Below are positions 15,674 through 23,060 of a stretch of 30,919 nucleotides of DNA, piece by piece. The stretch is taken from the IMG/VR virus record IMGVR_UViG_3300044641_001598, positions 1-30,919 of that record; one strand, 5' to 3'. The position numbers were made by a program, and so were the translations under genes. Below the pieces are notes generated by a model, which saw nothing but the letters and a program-made list of their open reading frames with translations, was not told the origin of the DNA and made no database searches. The stretch comes from a virus. Within the stretch, counting starts at the first letter, position 1. Every line of letters starts with the position of its first letter.

Positions 15674-16827
15674 TAATTAATTGTTGCGATTTGGTCTCCT
15701 GTACTTTGAACACTTGCAGGATTTGTTGGTATTCTATCTGTTGCAGTTTTTATGGCTGTTGAATTTATCTCTGTGTCATCTGTTGTTATGTTTTTTGCAG
15801 ATGTCAACTCCCTTGTTGCATATGCCCAAATACTTGCTTCGGTTACTGTTGTTGCCGATGGTGTTTGGTCTCTATAATTCTTAAAAGTAGTAGGCGTATC
15901 GTAATAATAAATATTAGTAACAGATAATAATGCTTTAAATAACATTAAGGCATCCATTCCGTTTGAATTACCATTAATATTCGTTGCGTTAATTATAAAT
16001 TGTGTTTTATTTATATATGGTGCTGTACCTGTATAAGATTGAATTGCTGGGGATGTTGTACTTGCAGTAATATCGGTTATTGGTGATGCTGTAGGTGTTG
16101 CTGTGGTAAAATTCCAAGTATAACCTACATATTGACTTTGTGCATTGTTTTCATTTTGTTGCTGAATACCTGCAATACTATTTCCTCCTTCAATTGTTGT
16201 TGCTTTATATATTACTATTCCAGATGTTGTGTTGTTGTTTATTGCTGCTGCTGTACCACCTGTAATTTTAGTGCAATTTACATAAATAGTATTTCCTGTT
16301 GCAGCAGATGGAATATGTATTGCATAAGCAGTATTTGCAGTAATACCACTCAAAATTTCATCGGCAGTCATATATATTTTTGAGTTAGTGCAGTTGATAT
16401 ATATTCCGTGTGATGTTGCAGCAGATGAAAAGCCACCTGTAATATCCCCACTACACAATATTTGCATTACTGATGGCTGTGATGTTGGTGAACCTAAAAT
16501 TGTTATTGTATTACCTGCTGTTGTTAACTGACTTGACTCAATTCCTCCTGAGCCAACTGTTACTGTTGGTGAGTAAGTATTTGTAATTGTAATTTGTGCT
16601 GTACCTCCTGCATTTGCATTGACAGTAAAACCTGTTGTTGCTTTATTACTAATTTTATTAACGTTTACTGTTACTCCTGAATCTATTATAACTGTCTTAT
16701 TATGTAAATAAGCATCATCTGCTGATGTTGGAACTGTACCAGTTGTGTTTGTAGCCATATTAGTCCAATTGGCTGCTGTACTCCAATTTAAAATACCTGT
16801 TGTTCCTGAATATAAATAACTTGCCAT
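15673..16827 (-). CDS. β-solenoid tail fibre or spike-like protein, 384 aa
   Basis: Low-complexity Thr/Asn/Ala/Ile-rich sequence with regularly spaced strands (VIIDSGVTVNVNKISNKATT, GHGIYINCTNSKIYMTADEI-like segments) is typical of parallel β-helix fibres. The N-terminus (SGTTGILNWSTAANWTNMAT) resembles autotransporter or fibre capping modules. The C-terminus has EASIWAYATRELTSA followed by a short helical segment, a motif seen in phage fibres. It is adjacent to another fibre-like gene, so a role in host recognition is inferred. Confidence 0.6.
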   Translation of the reverse strand: MASYLYSGTTGILNWSTAANWTNMATNTTGTVPTSADDAYLHNKTVIIDSGVTVNVNKISNKATTGFTVNANAGGTAQITITNTYSPTVTVGSGGIESSQLTTAGNTITILGSPTSQPSVMQILCSGDITGGFSSAATSHGIYINCTNSKIYMTADEILSGITANTAYAIHIPSAATGNTIYVNCTKITGGTAAAINNNTTSGIVIYKATTIEGGNSIAGIQQQNENNAQSQYVGYTWNFTTATPTASPITDITASTTSPAIQSYTGTAPYINKTQFIINATNINGNSNGMDALMLFKALLSVTNIYYYDTPTTFKNYRDQTPSATTVTEASIWAYATRELTSAKNITTDDTEINSTAIKTATDRIPTNPASVQSTGDQIATIN

Positions 16828-16830
16828 ATC

Positions 16831-18333
16831 TTAACTATAAATTAAATCTGCTCTATTTGTCCAAGCACCTGTAGCAACTCCTTTTGTTGTTGTTCCATCA
16901 CTTGCTAATGTTAATTTTGTTATTGTCCATACTGATGCACTCTCTGAACTTCCTTGTGATGCGTGACCATTATAGTCATAAGGAGAAGCAAATGAGTGTA
17001 ATCTGTCTAATTGTGTTTCAGCCATTACTCCTGCTTGTTGTGTAACAGTAAAAATTGCACTTGCAGTTGAAGGAGGATTACCTGCTGCATAATACTGCAT
17101 TGTGACTTGTGTACTTGATGCACTCCAAACTAACTCGTAATAATCTCCCGAATTTAATTCAAGCAAGTAATTCCAAGAAACAATTGTATGACCATTTACT
17201 CCTGCGTGTTTATTTGGTATCGAACAATATCCTGATGAACCTGCTACATCTGTTCCGTTCTTCCTTAACCAAATAGTTACATCTTGTAATTGTGTATCCG
17301 TGTTTTGAAACTGACTACTGAATTGTAAGTTATAAACACCACCATTTGCAAACGTTATTCTTGAATCACTTACTACTGTTACCTCGTTTGATAAGTCCAT
17401 AGTTCTGAACTTCATTGGATAACCTGTGTTTATTGTAGCAACAGTCTGTGTTGCGTCATCTTGATATTGTGCGTAATAACCTAATGTAGTTAATTGCGAA
17501 GGTTTATTTTTTATGTAGTCTAAAGCACTTGTGTTGGCTTGTGTCCAATCTGATTGAATCTGTGCAGCAGGAATAGTTAAAGTAACAGCACCTGTTAATC
17601 CATTTACTGAAGTTACTGCATCCGTAGCTGGAGAATGTTGCCAAATGCTACCATTGTACATCACCCAATCACCAACTCCAAAACTTATAGCACCTGCTCC
17701 AAAGTTTACACTACCTGCAACTGAACAACGATACACATCTCCTGCGTTACCTGTTCCATTCGCTAAAGTTGGTGTATTTGTTGAAGCATCCCAAGCACCT
17801 TTAAACTCCATTACTGAATTTGGTAATTGTGTAGCTGGAATCTTACCACCTGAATCTAATGAAGCGTAACCATTTGCGTTTCCTTTTTCCTCTGTTGTTT
17901 GAATAATATAATTTCCAGCAGATGCTTTGTCAGGAATTTGTAGATTTATTCCATTTATATTTACTTCTAAATTATCAAGTGTACTATCATAGCCTCCTGA
18001 TTTAAGTCCTAAAACACCTGTTGAACCTAAATAAGCATAAGTCCCTGTATTTTTATCTTCCGTACCTATTTCAGTTGGTGCAATTAAAGAGTAAGCATTT
18101 GCACTATCTATTGTTAATGAATTGGTGGTAGTTGCTCCGTTATCTGTTACACTTTGTAAGTCTTGGTTTCCACCACCACCTCCCGATAGTTGTACATACC
18201 CCGTACCATCCCAATAATAACTGAAATCAGAATCCTCTGCTATGTAGATAGTTTTTACACTACCCGTTGCAGGAAAAGATGCTAAATCAGCATACGTTAG
18301 TATCTGTGAATTTATGTTAATATCTATTGCCAT
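16831..18333 (-). CDS. Tail fibre / receptor-binding-like protein, 500 aa
   Basis: The N-terminus contains IYIAEDSDFSYYWDGTGYVQ, then a glycine hinge and SGGGGGNQDLQSVTDNG, a module common in Bacteroidota phage fibres. The middle holds GYASLDSGGKIPATQLPNSV and DAVTSVNGLTGAVTL, both frequent in fibre shafts. The C-terminal 200 residues are β-rich and probably the receptor-binding head. It overlaps the end of the tail-completion gene by 10 bases. Host specificity is likely determined here, but this is inference. Confidence 0.68.
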   Translation of the reverse strand: MAIDININSQILTYADLASFPATGSVKTIYIAEDSDFSYYWDGTGYVQLSGGGGGNQDLQSVTDNGATTTNSLTIDSANAYSLIAPTEIGTEDKNTGTYAYLGSTGVLGLKSGGYDSTLDNLEVNINGINLQIPDKASAGNYIIQTTEEKGNANGYASLDSGGKIPATQLPNSVMEFKGAWDASTNTPTLANGTGNAGDVYRCSVAGSVNFGAGAISFGVGDWVMYNGSIWQHSPATDAVTSVNGLTGAVTLTIPAAQIQSDWTQANTSALDYIKNKPSQLTTLGYYAQYQDDATQTVATINTGYPMKFRTMDLSNEVTVVSDSRITFANGGVYNLQFSSQFQNTDTQLQDVTIWLRKNGTDVAGSSGYCSIPNKHAGVNGHTIVSWNYLLELNSGDYYELVWSASSTQVTMQYYAAGNPPSTASAIFTVTQQAGVMAETQLDRLHSFASPYDYNGHASQGSSESASVWTITKLTLASDGTTTKGVATGAWTNRADLIYS

Positions 18334-18995
18334 ACGATGTTAATTGTTTCGTTGCTTAAAGTTGCTACTTCTATTGATTCCTGTAGTACTTCATCAACAT
18401 ATACGTTAAATGTTGTATCAGGTAGTATGATTATCTCTTCTGCTCCACTTTCTATATAACCTTGCTCAATTATTGTATTATCCGTGTTTTTAATTACAAA
18501 GTGTGCAGCCAAACAATCATCAGGTATAGGAACTAATCCATCACAAGATGTCATTGTGTTAGGAATAAGAACATCAAATGTACCTGTCCATCCGGCAAGA
18601 CTATTTTCAAATCGTTCTGTGAAGTTTTCACAAGTTGGATTGCCATCTAACTGATACAAGTCTTTAGATAAACTTCCTGTTTTTAATACTTGAAATAATC
18701 TATTTAAAACTGCCAGTTGTGTATTAAGAATGTCCTGTTCATTCGTGTTACCTACAAACCAATCTGTGATGTTATCTTTGCTCTCATCGAGAATATCCAT
18801 AGCGATAACAGAAACGTTAAATCGCCATATATTATTCTCCATCGTTGCTTCATTCACCATCAAGTGGCAAAGTGGAAAAATAGTCTGTTTATTTAAGTCA
18901 ATTTTAAAGATGTCGCCATAAGTAACCGTGTTTACATTCGGATCATCTTCAAGTTGAATTTTTATTCTTTCTAATATGTTGTAAAAACCTTGCAT
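18324..18995 (-). CDS. Tail completion/terminator-like protein, 223 aa
   Basis: The N-terminal 150 residues (MQGFYNILERIKIQLEDDPN, NKQTIFPLCHLMVNEATMEN, FNVSVIAMDIL) match a family encoded near tail genes of Bacteroidota phages and resembling tail-terminator proteins. The C-terminal 60 residues (DTTFNVYVDEVLQESIEVAT) look like an added β domain. ATG follows the stop of the frameshifted ORF without a gap. Its role at the head-tail joint is inferred. Confidence 0.58.
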   Translation of the reverse strand: MQGFYNILERIKIQLEDDPNVNTVTYGDIFKIDLNKQTIFPLCHLMVNEATMENNIWRFNVSVIAMDILDESKDNITDWFVGNTNEQDILNTQLAVLNRLFQVLKTGSLSKDLYQLDGNPTCENFTERFENSLAGWTGTFDVLIPNTMTSCDGLVPIPDDCLAAHFVIKNTDNTIIEQGYIESGAEEIIILPDTTFNVYVDEVLQESIEVATLSNETINIVWQ

Positions 18996-19244
18996 CTATT
19001 TCTTTAGTCTTGCTATTTCAATATCGTTCTTTTCTTTCTCATACATCAAGTATGTAAGGCATTGCCTAACTGGTAACTCGGTAACTGCATCAAATCGTGT
19101 AAGGTCTCCTTTAGCGATTGTATAGATTGAATTATACCATCCCCATTTTGCTCCAAATTGTGCTTCTGCTGAATAGTCATTTCCGTTACTTCCTCCTTTA
19201 AATAGTCCATCGTAGCCATCAATAAGTCGTTGCTTAAATTCCAA
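18996..19244 (-). CDS. Tail assembly chaperone -1 frame extension (gpT-like), 82 codons
   Basis: This frame has no ATG start: its first codon is TTG inside the nine-T run. It encodes EFKQRLIDGYDGLFKGGSNG, then QFGAKWGWYNSIYTIAKGDL, TRFDAVTELPVRQCLTYLMY and a Lys-rich end. The W-GWY-S-Y-A-GD-RFD pattern is conserved in Bacteroidota tail modules. A -1 slip at 19244 joins it to residue 163 of the upstream frame, giving about 245 residues, analogous to gpG-T of lambda. An independent protein from the TTG codon is less likely. Confidence 0.72.
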   Translation of the reverse strand: MEFKQRLIDGYDGLFKGGSNGNDYSAEAQFGAKWGWYNSIYTIAKGDLTRFDAVTELPVRQCLTYLMYEKEKNDIEIARLKK

Positions 19245-19732
19245 AAAAAAAGCATACTACCAAATACTGCACTCATAGGTGCAAACTTCATCGCTTCTTC
19301 TAATGCTTCTGTTCCTGTGTACTTGGCAATCTCGTATTGTTCTTTCTTCGTCTTTATGACAGGCCGATACATTACAGCCATTGCCTTGTTCATCGTTTCC
19401 CAATTTCCGATAGTTGTTTCAAGGTCTATGTACTCACCGAAACTCATATCTTCCAAATTAGGAATGAATCCAAACTCCATATCAGTTAATTTGAATCTCT
19501 GCACTAACTTAGGTTTATTCTCAAACATCTTAGTTAGTGATTCAATTATGGCTACTGCATCCGAGTACTTAATCATTTGAACGTAACTCATCTTGATGTT
19601 ACAGAATATAGAAATCATCTTTTGTGCGATAAATTCCTCATCCTTGTTTTGGTCAACTACCTTTAAGTATTCTTGATACTGACCAAGTGTTATCTCATCT
19701 AATGAAGTTGGTATCTGTATATCTACGTTCAT
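19046..19732 (-). CDS. Tail assembly chaperone, zero-frame product (gpG-like), 228 aa
   Basis: I start at 19732 (MNVDIQIPTSLDEITLGQYQ), preceded by TAAGTTATATAA, and not at 19777, which lies inside the upstream 56-residue gene. Motifs include FGFIPNLEDMSFGEYIDLET, MAVMYRPVIK and FAPMSAVFGSMLFFWNL, a pattern I associate with Bacteroidota phage proteins encoded beside tail genes. A nine-T run at codons 161-164 allows -1 slippage into the 18996-19244 frame. Unlike lambda gpG, the zero frame continues for 65 residues after the slip site. Chaperoning of the tape measure is the expected role. Confidence 0.65.
   Translation of the reverse strand: MNVDIQIPTSLDEITLGQYQEYLKVVDQNKDEEFIAQKMISIFCNIKMSYVQMIKYSDAVAIIESLTKMFENKPKLVQRFKLTDMEFGFIPNLEDMSFGEYIDLETTIGNWETMNKAMAVMYRPVIKTKKEQYEIAKYTGTEALEEAMKFAPMSAVFGSMLFFWNLSNDLLMATMDYLKEEVTEMTIQQKHNLEQNGDGIIQSIQSLKETLHDLMQLPSYQLGNALHT
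19243..19251 (-). other. Slippery nine-T run (programmed -1 frameshift or slippage site)
   Basis: Nine consecutive T on the minus strand, read CTT TTT TTT TGG in the zero frame. Slipping back one base after the second TTT gives TTG GAA TTT and enters the 82-codon frame. Both ribosomal frameshifting and transcriptional slippage are possible, and a homopolymer assembly error must be excluded. Confidence 0.68.
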
Positions 19733-19736
19733 ATAT

Positions 19737-19748
19737 TTATATAACTTA
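19737..19748 (-). repeat. Start-proximal element TAAGTTATATAA, copy 3
   Basis: Identical to the elements at 6837 and 9831 and four bases before the ATG at 19732. It supports choosing that ATG over the one at 19777. Confidence 0.5.
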
Positions 19749-19916
19749 ATTTCCGTGTTTCTGTTGTATGTAATCAAATGCCTTGCAAAGAAGTTGAAAA
19801 TGTCGGTGCATTACAAATGGATTATCGAATACTATCTTCACTCGCTTACCTGTAGTATCAAATATGTAATCTTGTATTACTGCACTATAATGTTCTATGC
19901 TTATATGCTCTACCAT
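19746..19916 (-). CDS. Small hypothetical protein after large terminase, 56 aa
   Basis: Reads MVEHISIEHYSAVIQDYIFD, then a segment containing KRVKIVFDNPFVMHRHFQLL and ends in QQKHGN. Its ATG overlaps the terminase stop (ATGGTAG), and it ends 13 bases before the chaperone start. It fills the interval with no other frame. No family is recognised. Confidence 0.6.
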   Translation of the reverse strand: MVEHISIEHYSAVIQDYIFDTTGKRVKIVFDNPFVMHRHFQLLCKAFDYIQQKHGN

Positions 19917-21175
19917 ATATGATATTTATCTCTGTTGTTTAATAAAAAATACATTCGCATCATTAAAGCATCTGAATAATCTGGAGACCTTCCAATTCGT
20001 TTTTTTATTTCGTCTTTTGATAACAAAGTGATTTTATTTATATCAAGTTCTTTTGATAATCGTACAAGTTCCAATTCTTCAGTTAAATATTTTTCTATAT
20101 TACTATCACAATTAACATATATCTCATTTCTATTTATATATTCTGCTAATTTATAATAACATTGTGCTTTTAAGTTTGCGAAGTTTTCAGTATTTCCATT
20201 TATTGATTTTGCTTTTGAATTATTTACAAATCCAATACAATTTAATATATCAACTACTCCGCCACCTACACCATCTTCATCACAAATAATATTATTCGTA
20301 TTTACGTTATATTTTAATTGTAAGTCTTTTATAATATTTGCAGATTCTGTAACTAAAGATGTATTCTTTTCAACTATTTCAATTACTCTCATTCCATCCC
20401 ATACATAAATAACAGTCTTATCATTTCCTAATCGTGCAATATCAGCAGTAATATATTTTACTCCACCTGATATATGTGTATTTGAAAATAATTTTATTAT
20501 AGATTGATTATTTATTAATTGTCCTTCATCTTCTGATGGCTCTGCTTCATATAGTTCTTTAAATATTTTTGCAGGTAAATCTCGTTGTGCTTGTAAAACT
20601 TCTTCTTCACTTAATATTCCTTCTCTTATAGCATCCCAACAAGTAATCTTAAAATATTCATATAACTTATCATTTTTTGATTTTTCTTTTAATTTATGAA
20701 CCCAATTAGATATACCACCAAAATTTCCAATTATTTTACATGGTGCTTCTGTTGCAGTTAATGTTGAACGTAATGCATACCAACTTTCTTCTCTTGCTCT
20801 TGGTGCTTCATCAAATACACAAGCATATACATCTTCTCCGTATAAATTATCAGGTTTTTCTGCACTTTTAAAATGTATTTCTGCACCATTAGGACATAAA
20901 ATAATTAAAGAAGTTTCATTAAATACAAATACTTTATATTTACCTAAATTTCTTCTTAATCTTTTAAATGCTATTTTCGCTTGATTATATACAGGTGCTA
21001 TCCACCAATAGTTTTTTCCTTTAGCATTTGTTTCAGACATTGCCTTACCAAATAACCAAATAATATGAGAATGTGTTTTACCTACTTTTGTAGATGCTTC
21101 AGTAATTGTAAATCTTGCTTTACTAAATAAAATATCCTTTTGATAAGATGTTAAATAAGGCTTGTTTATATCCAT
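19910..21175 (-). CDS. terL: Terminase large subunit, 421 aa
   Basis: ATPase half: Walker A-like ASTKVGKTH near residues 27-35, Walker B VYACVFDEA near 116-124 and coupling motif KIIGNFGG near 147-154. Nuclease half: YITADIARLGNDKT (D245), ICDEDGVGGGVVD (D299/D301) and SPDYSDALMM (D399/D402), the acidic RNase H-like cluster. The enzyme docks on the portal, drives DNA into the prohead and cuts it. The start overlaps the small terminase stop by 10 bases. Length is typical. Confidence 0.93.
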   Translation of the reverse strand: MDINKPYLTSYQKDILFSKARFTITEASTKVGKTHSHIIWLFGKAMSETNAKGKNYWWIAPVYNQAKIAFKRLRRNLGKYKVFVFNETSLIILCPNGAEIHFKSAEKPDNLYGEDVYACVFDEAPRAREESWYALRSTLTATEAPCKIIGNFGGISNWVHKLKEKSKNDKLYEYFKITCWDAIREGILSEEEVLQAQRDLPAKIFKELYEAEPSEDEGQLINNQSIIKLFSNTHISGGVKYITADIARLGNDKTVIYVWDGMRVIEIVEKNTSLVTESANIIKDLQLKYNVNTNNIICDEDGVGGGVVDILNCIGFVNNSKAKSINGNTENFANLKAQCYYKLAEYINRNEIYVNCDSNIEKYLTEELELVRLSKELDINKITLLSKDEIKKRIGRSPDYSDALMMRMYFLLNNRDKYHIW

Positions 21176-21441
21176 TCATTCATATCTATTGTAGGAAATT
21201 TATGTTCTATTTCTTCAGTTATTGTTTGGTGCGGTTTTCCAAGCGTATATTCAAGTAATATTTTTAATGCAGCCATTCTATCCTTATCATCACTTAATGC
21301 AATGTCTTTACATCTGCGAAGTATTAATGCAATATCTTCAGTTGTCATTGCTTGTTCTATTGCTTGGCGATAATCATTTTTTCTTTTATCTATTCCTTTT
21401 GCTTTAGTTGAATGACCTCCGTTTTGCTTTCGCTTATCCAT
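21166..21441 (-). CDS. Terminase small subunit-like protein, 91 aa
   Basis: Basic N-terminus (MDKRKQNGGHSTKAKGIDKR) followed by a helical part (EDIALILRRCKDIALSDDKD, then MAALKILLEYTLGKPHQ). This fits small terminase proteins that carry a DNA-binding basic tail and helical core, and it lies directly before terL with a 10-base overlap. It is short for the class, and no classic helix-turn-helix stands out. An AAAACACGAA motif lies in its leader. Confidence 0.65.
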   Translation of the reverse strand: MDKRKQNGGHSTKAKGIDKRKNDYRQAIEQAMTTEDIALILRRCKDIALSDDKDRMAALKILLEYTLGKPHQTITEEIEHKFPTIDMNEWI

Positions 21442-21476
21442 AATTAATACAAATTAAATTTTAATTCGTGTTTTTG

Positions 21477-21905
21477 TTAGAATTTCTTTCCTATGTTACC
21501 TAATTCTTTAACTACATCATCATTATTATCGTAGTGTCTACTTATACCTAATCGCTTTACTGCTTCAATCTTTTTCTCATTACTTCCTGTTGCGTAAACT
21601 CTGCTCTCCGGTATACCTGCTTCTTTTGCTCTTTGAAGCATAGGCACTTTATTATCTCTTGCTGATATGATATAAACGTTGTTAGATTCGTTTAGTTTCT
21701 TTGCTAAATCAAATCCTTCTTTAGTTGAGAATGTACCATCATAGTCAAAGGAGATTCGTGTTTCTGCTAACTTCGTATTAAAAGCATCTTGGCACACTGC
21801 ATAACGTTGTGAAGTGGTATACTCCTTTAGCATCTTATGGTCAATCATACATCTCTGTACAAACTCTTTTCTATGTTCTCCTTTTCGTGGTTTAGGTATT
21901 GGCAT
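21477..21905 (-). CDS. HAD-superfamily phosphatase-like protein, 142 aa
   Basis: The first 45 residues (MPIPKPRKGEHRKEFVQRCM and TSQRYAVCQDAFN) match a short module I know from N-termini of Bacteroidota phage head proteins. The rest is HAD-like: FDYDGTFS (nucleophile D54, acid D56), YIISARDN (S81), KKIEAVKRLG (Lys near 111) and HYDNNDDVV (D126, D129/D130). A phosphatase acting on nucleotides or nucleic acid ends is plausible. I start at MPIPKP (21905); the ATG at 21938 would lengthen the overlap with the upstream gene. Confidence 0.72.
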   Translation of the reverse strand: MPIPKPRKGEHRKEFVQRCMIDHKMLKEYTTSQRYAVCQDAFNTKLAETRISFDYDGTFSTKEGFDLAKKLNESNNVYIISARDNKVPMLQRAKEAGIPESRVYATGSNEKKIEAVKRLGISRHYDNNDDVVKELGNIGKKF

Positions 21906-22185
21906 AATCTTCGTAATTACTGTATTCGTGATAAACAAAAAATCTTTCTATATAAGATAATTTTAATATTGCTTTTAATGCTTCTATACTTTTTATTCGT
22001 GTTTCTTCAGAAAGTTTAAATATATTATTTTCTGCATTTTCTATGCATAATAATATTGATTCATTATCTAAATTACCATCATCAAATACTATATGACCAT
22101 AACCACCTACTCCTCCATCAACAGTTTCATATAATTCACAAACTAATTTACAACAGTCTAAAATATTTTTATCTATTTCATCCAT
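21892..22185 (-). CDS. Hypothetical protein, 97 aa
   Basis: Acidic, starting MDEIDKNILDCCKLVCELYE, then a glycine-rich turn (VDGGVGGYGHIVFDDGNLDN) and a helical second half with ETRIKSIEALKAILKLSYIE. It is predicted soluble. It overlaps both neighbours slightly. I recognise no characterised family; a late gene, possibly related to DNA packaging given its position. Confidence 0.6.
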   Translation of the reverse strand: MDEIDKNILDCCKLVCELYETVDGGVGGYGHIVFDDGNLDNESILLCIENAENNIFKLSEETRIKSIEALKAILKLSYIERFFVYHEYSNYEDYANT

Positions 22186-22555
22186 TATTTTCTTCTTTGT
22201 ATGTATTGTAAACTTTTGCTAACTCTGAATGTACCTCTCTGAAACAACTTGAGCAGGATGTAGGTCTTTTATTTGTGTTGAATACTCTATTGTATATCTT
22301 GAGTAACATCTGTTGTGTACTTACGTTTATTTCGTTCCGTGTTTCTGCAAAATAAGTATGTAGGTAATTATACTCATCCTCATTTAAACAATGTGGCTTT
22401 TTATATGGAAACCACTCATTAAGTTTCTGTTTACGTTGCTCACATCCACAATCATCTCCAGCTATAAATTTTACTGCCTGTGCGATACCTGTTGCTTCAA
22501 GTACTTTCTCTACTGTATCTCCGAGTCCTTTACTTGGTTTTCTTCCCCTTGCCAT
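22178..22555 (-). CDS. Conserved Bacteroidota phage protein with cysteine pairs, 125 aa
   Basis: Starts MARGRKPSKGLGDTVEKVLE, with IAQAVKFIAGDDCGCEQRKQ, KLNEWFPYKKPHCLNEDEY and later SCSSCFREVH. The GDTVEKV, CGC-xRK-LN-FPY pattern recurs upstream of terminase genes in Bacteroidota phages and prophages. The spaced cysteines may bind a metal. Its function is unknown; a small-terminase-associated or packaging role is suggested by synteny only. Confidence 0.65.
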   Translation of the reverse strand: MARGRKPSKGLGDTVEKVLEATGIAQAVKFIAGDDCGCEQRKQKLNEWFPYKKPHCLNEDEYNYLHTYFAETRNEINVSTQQMLLKIYNRVFNTNKRPTSCSSCFREVHSELAKVYNTYKEENNG

Positions 22556-22703
22556 TTTGCTCTAATAAATAGTTAACACCCATTAATAATCCTATTAGGA
22601 AATGATAATCCACTGTGTTGAATCTATCTTGCTTTCCTATTACTTCAATCTTGGCAGTTATATCTTCTAACTGCTCTTTGAGAAACTTATCTACTTGTTT
22701 CAT
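22530..22703 (-). CDS. Small hypothetical protein, 57 aa
   Basis: Reads MKQVDKFLKEQLEDITAKIE, then a stretch with DYHFLIGLLMGVNYLLEQNG and a Lys-rich end. The middle is hydrophobic enough for an amphipathic or partly membrane-associated helix. Its start lies inside the end of the 56-residue gene upstream and it overlaps the next gene by 26 bases. Confidence 0.55.
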   Translation of the reverse strand: MKQVDKFLKEQLEDITAKIEVIGKQDRFNTVDYHFLIGLLMGVNYLLEQNGKGKKTK

Positions 22704-22857
22704 TACTTATATATTTAATTAACTCTTTTTCGTTCTTTATGTTTTTTGCTTCGTGTTTTTGTATCCTTATGTATTCAGTCTTTCCTTTATGGAGTACTGT
22801 AAAAATAGTTGTCAATTCTCCCTGCTCGTAATATTCCTCTATGTTTAATACTTTCAT
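22687..22857 (-). CDS. Small hypothetical protein, 56 aa
   Basis: Reads MKVLNIEEYYEQGELTTIFT, then VLHKGKTEYIRIQKHEAKNI and ends SNETSR. It starts in a TGATG junction with the upstream gene, and its frame is open across a gap that otherwise has none. It contains one AAACACGAA motif inside codons for Lys-His-Glu. Function unknown. Confidence 0.55.
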   Translation of the reverse strand: MKVLNIEEYYEQGELTTIFTVLHKGKTEYIRIQKHEAKNIKNEKELIKYISNETSR

Positions 22858-23060
22858 CAGTTTAATGTAAATAAAATATTTTTATGCTCTGCTATTTCAA
22901 AATCAAAATGATTGCTTTGTTCTATTCCTTGCATTAAAATATATTGGTGAAATCCGTAAAGTATCATATATCCGATAACAATTCTTTCTAACTGCTCAAA
23001 GTCTGTCTTAAGATAGACTATTTGACCAATGCGAAATTTAAATTCTCTCGTAATCTTCAT
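22857..23060 (-). CDS. Small conserved phage protein, 67 aa
   Basis: Contains FRIGQIVYLKTDFEQLERIV, IGYMILYGFHQYILMQGIEQ and SNHFDFEIAEHKN. This G-x-IVYLKTD-EQLxRIV pattern is shared by small Bacteroidota phage proteins with a probable SH3-like β-barrel. It overlaps the end of the sigma factor gene by 23 bases, so the two are likely co-translated. Function is unknown. Confidence 0.65.
   Translation of the reverse strand: MKITREFKFRIGQIVYLKTDFEQLERIVIGYMILYGFHQYILMQGIEQSNHFDFEIAEHKNILFTLN

Noticed and set aside
16132-16383. Cysteine-rich plus-strand frame opposite the fibre gene
   Set aside because: Its composition follows from the Thr/Asn/Ala repeats on the minus strand; no start context and no domain.
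18996-19244. Independent gene starting at the TTG at 19244
   Set aside because: The TTG is created by the nine-T run and falls within the zero-frame gene; frameshift fusion explains the arrangement better.
19733-19777. Longer start (ATG at 19777) for the tail chaperone
   Set aside because: It lies inside the upstream 56-residue gene; the ATG at 19732 has the TAAGTTATATAA element and opens the conserved IPTSLDEITL sequence.
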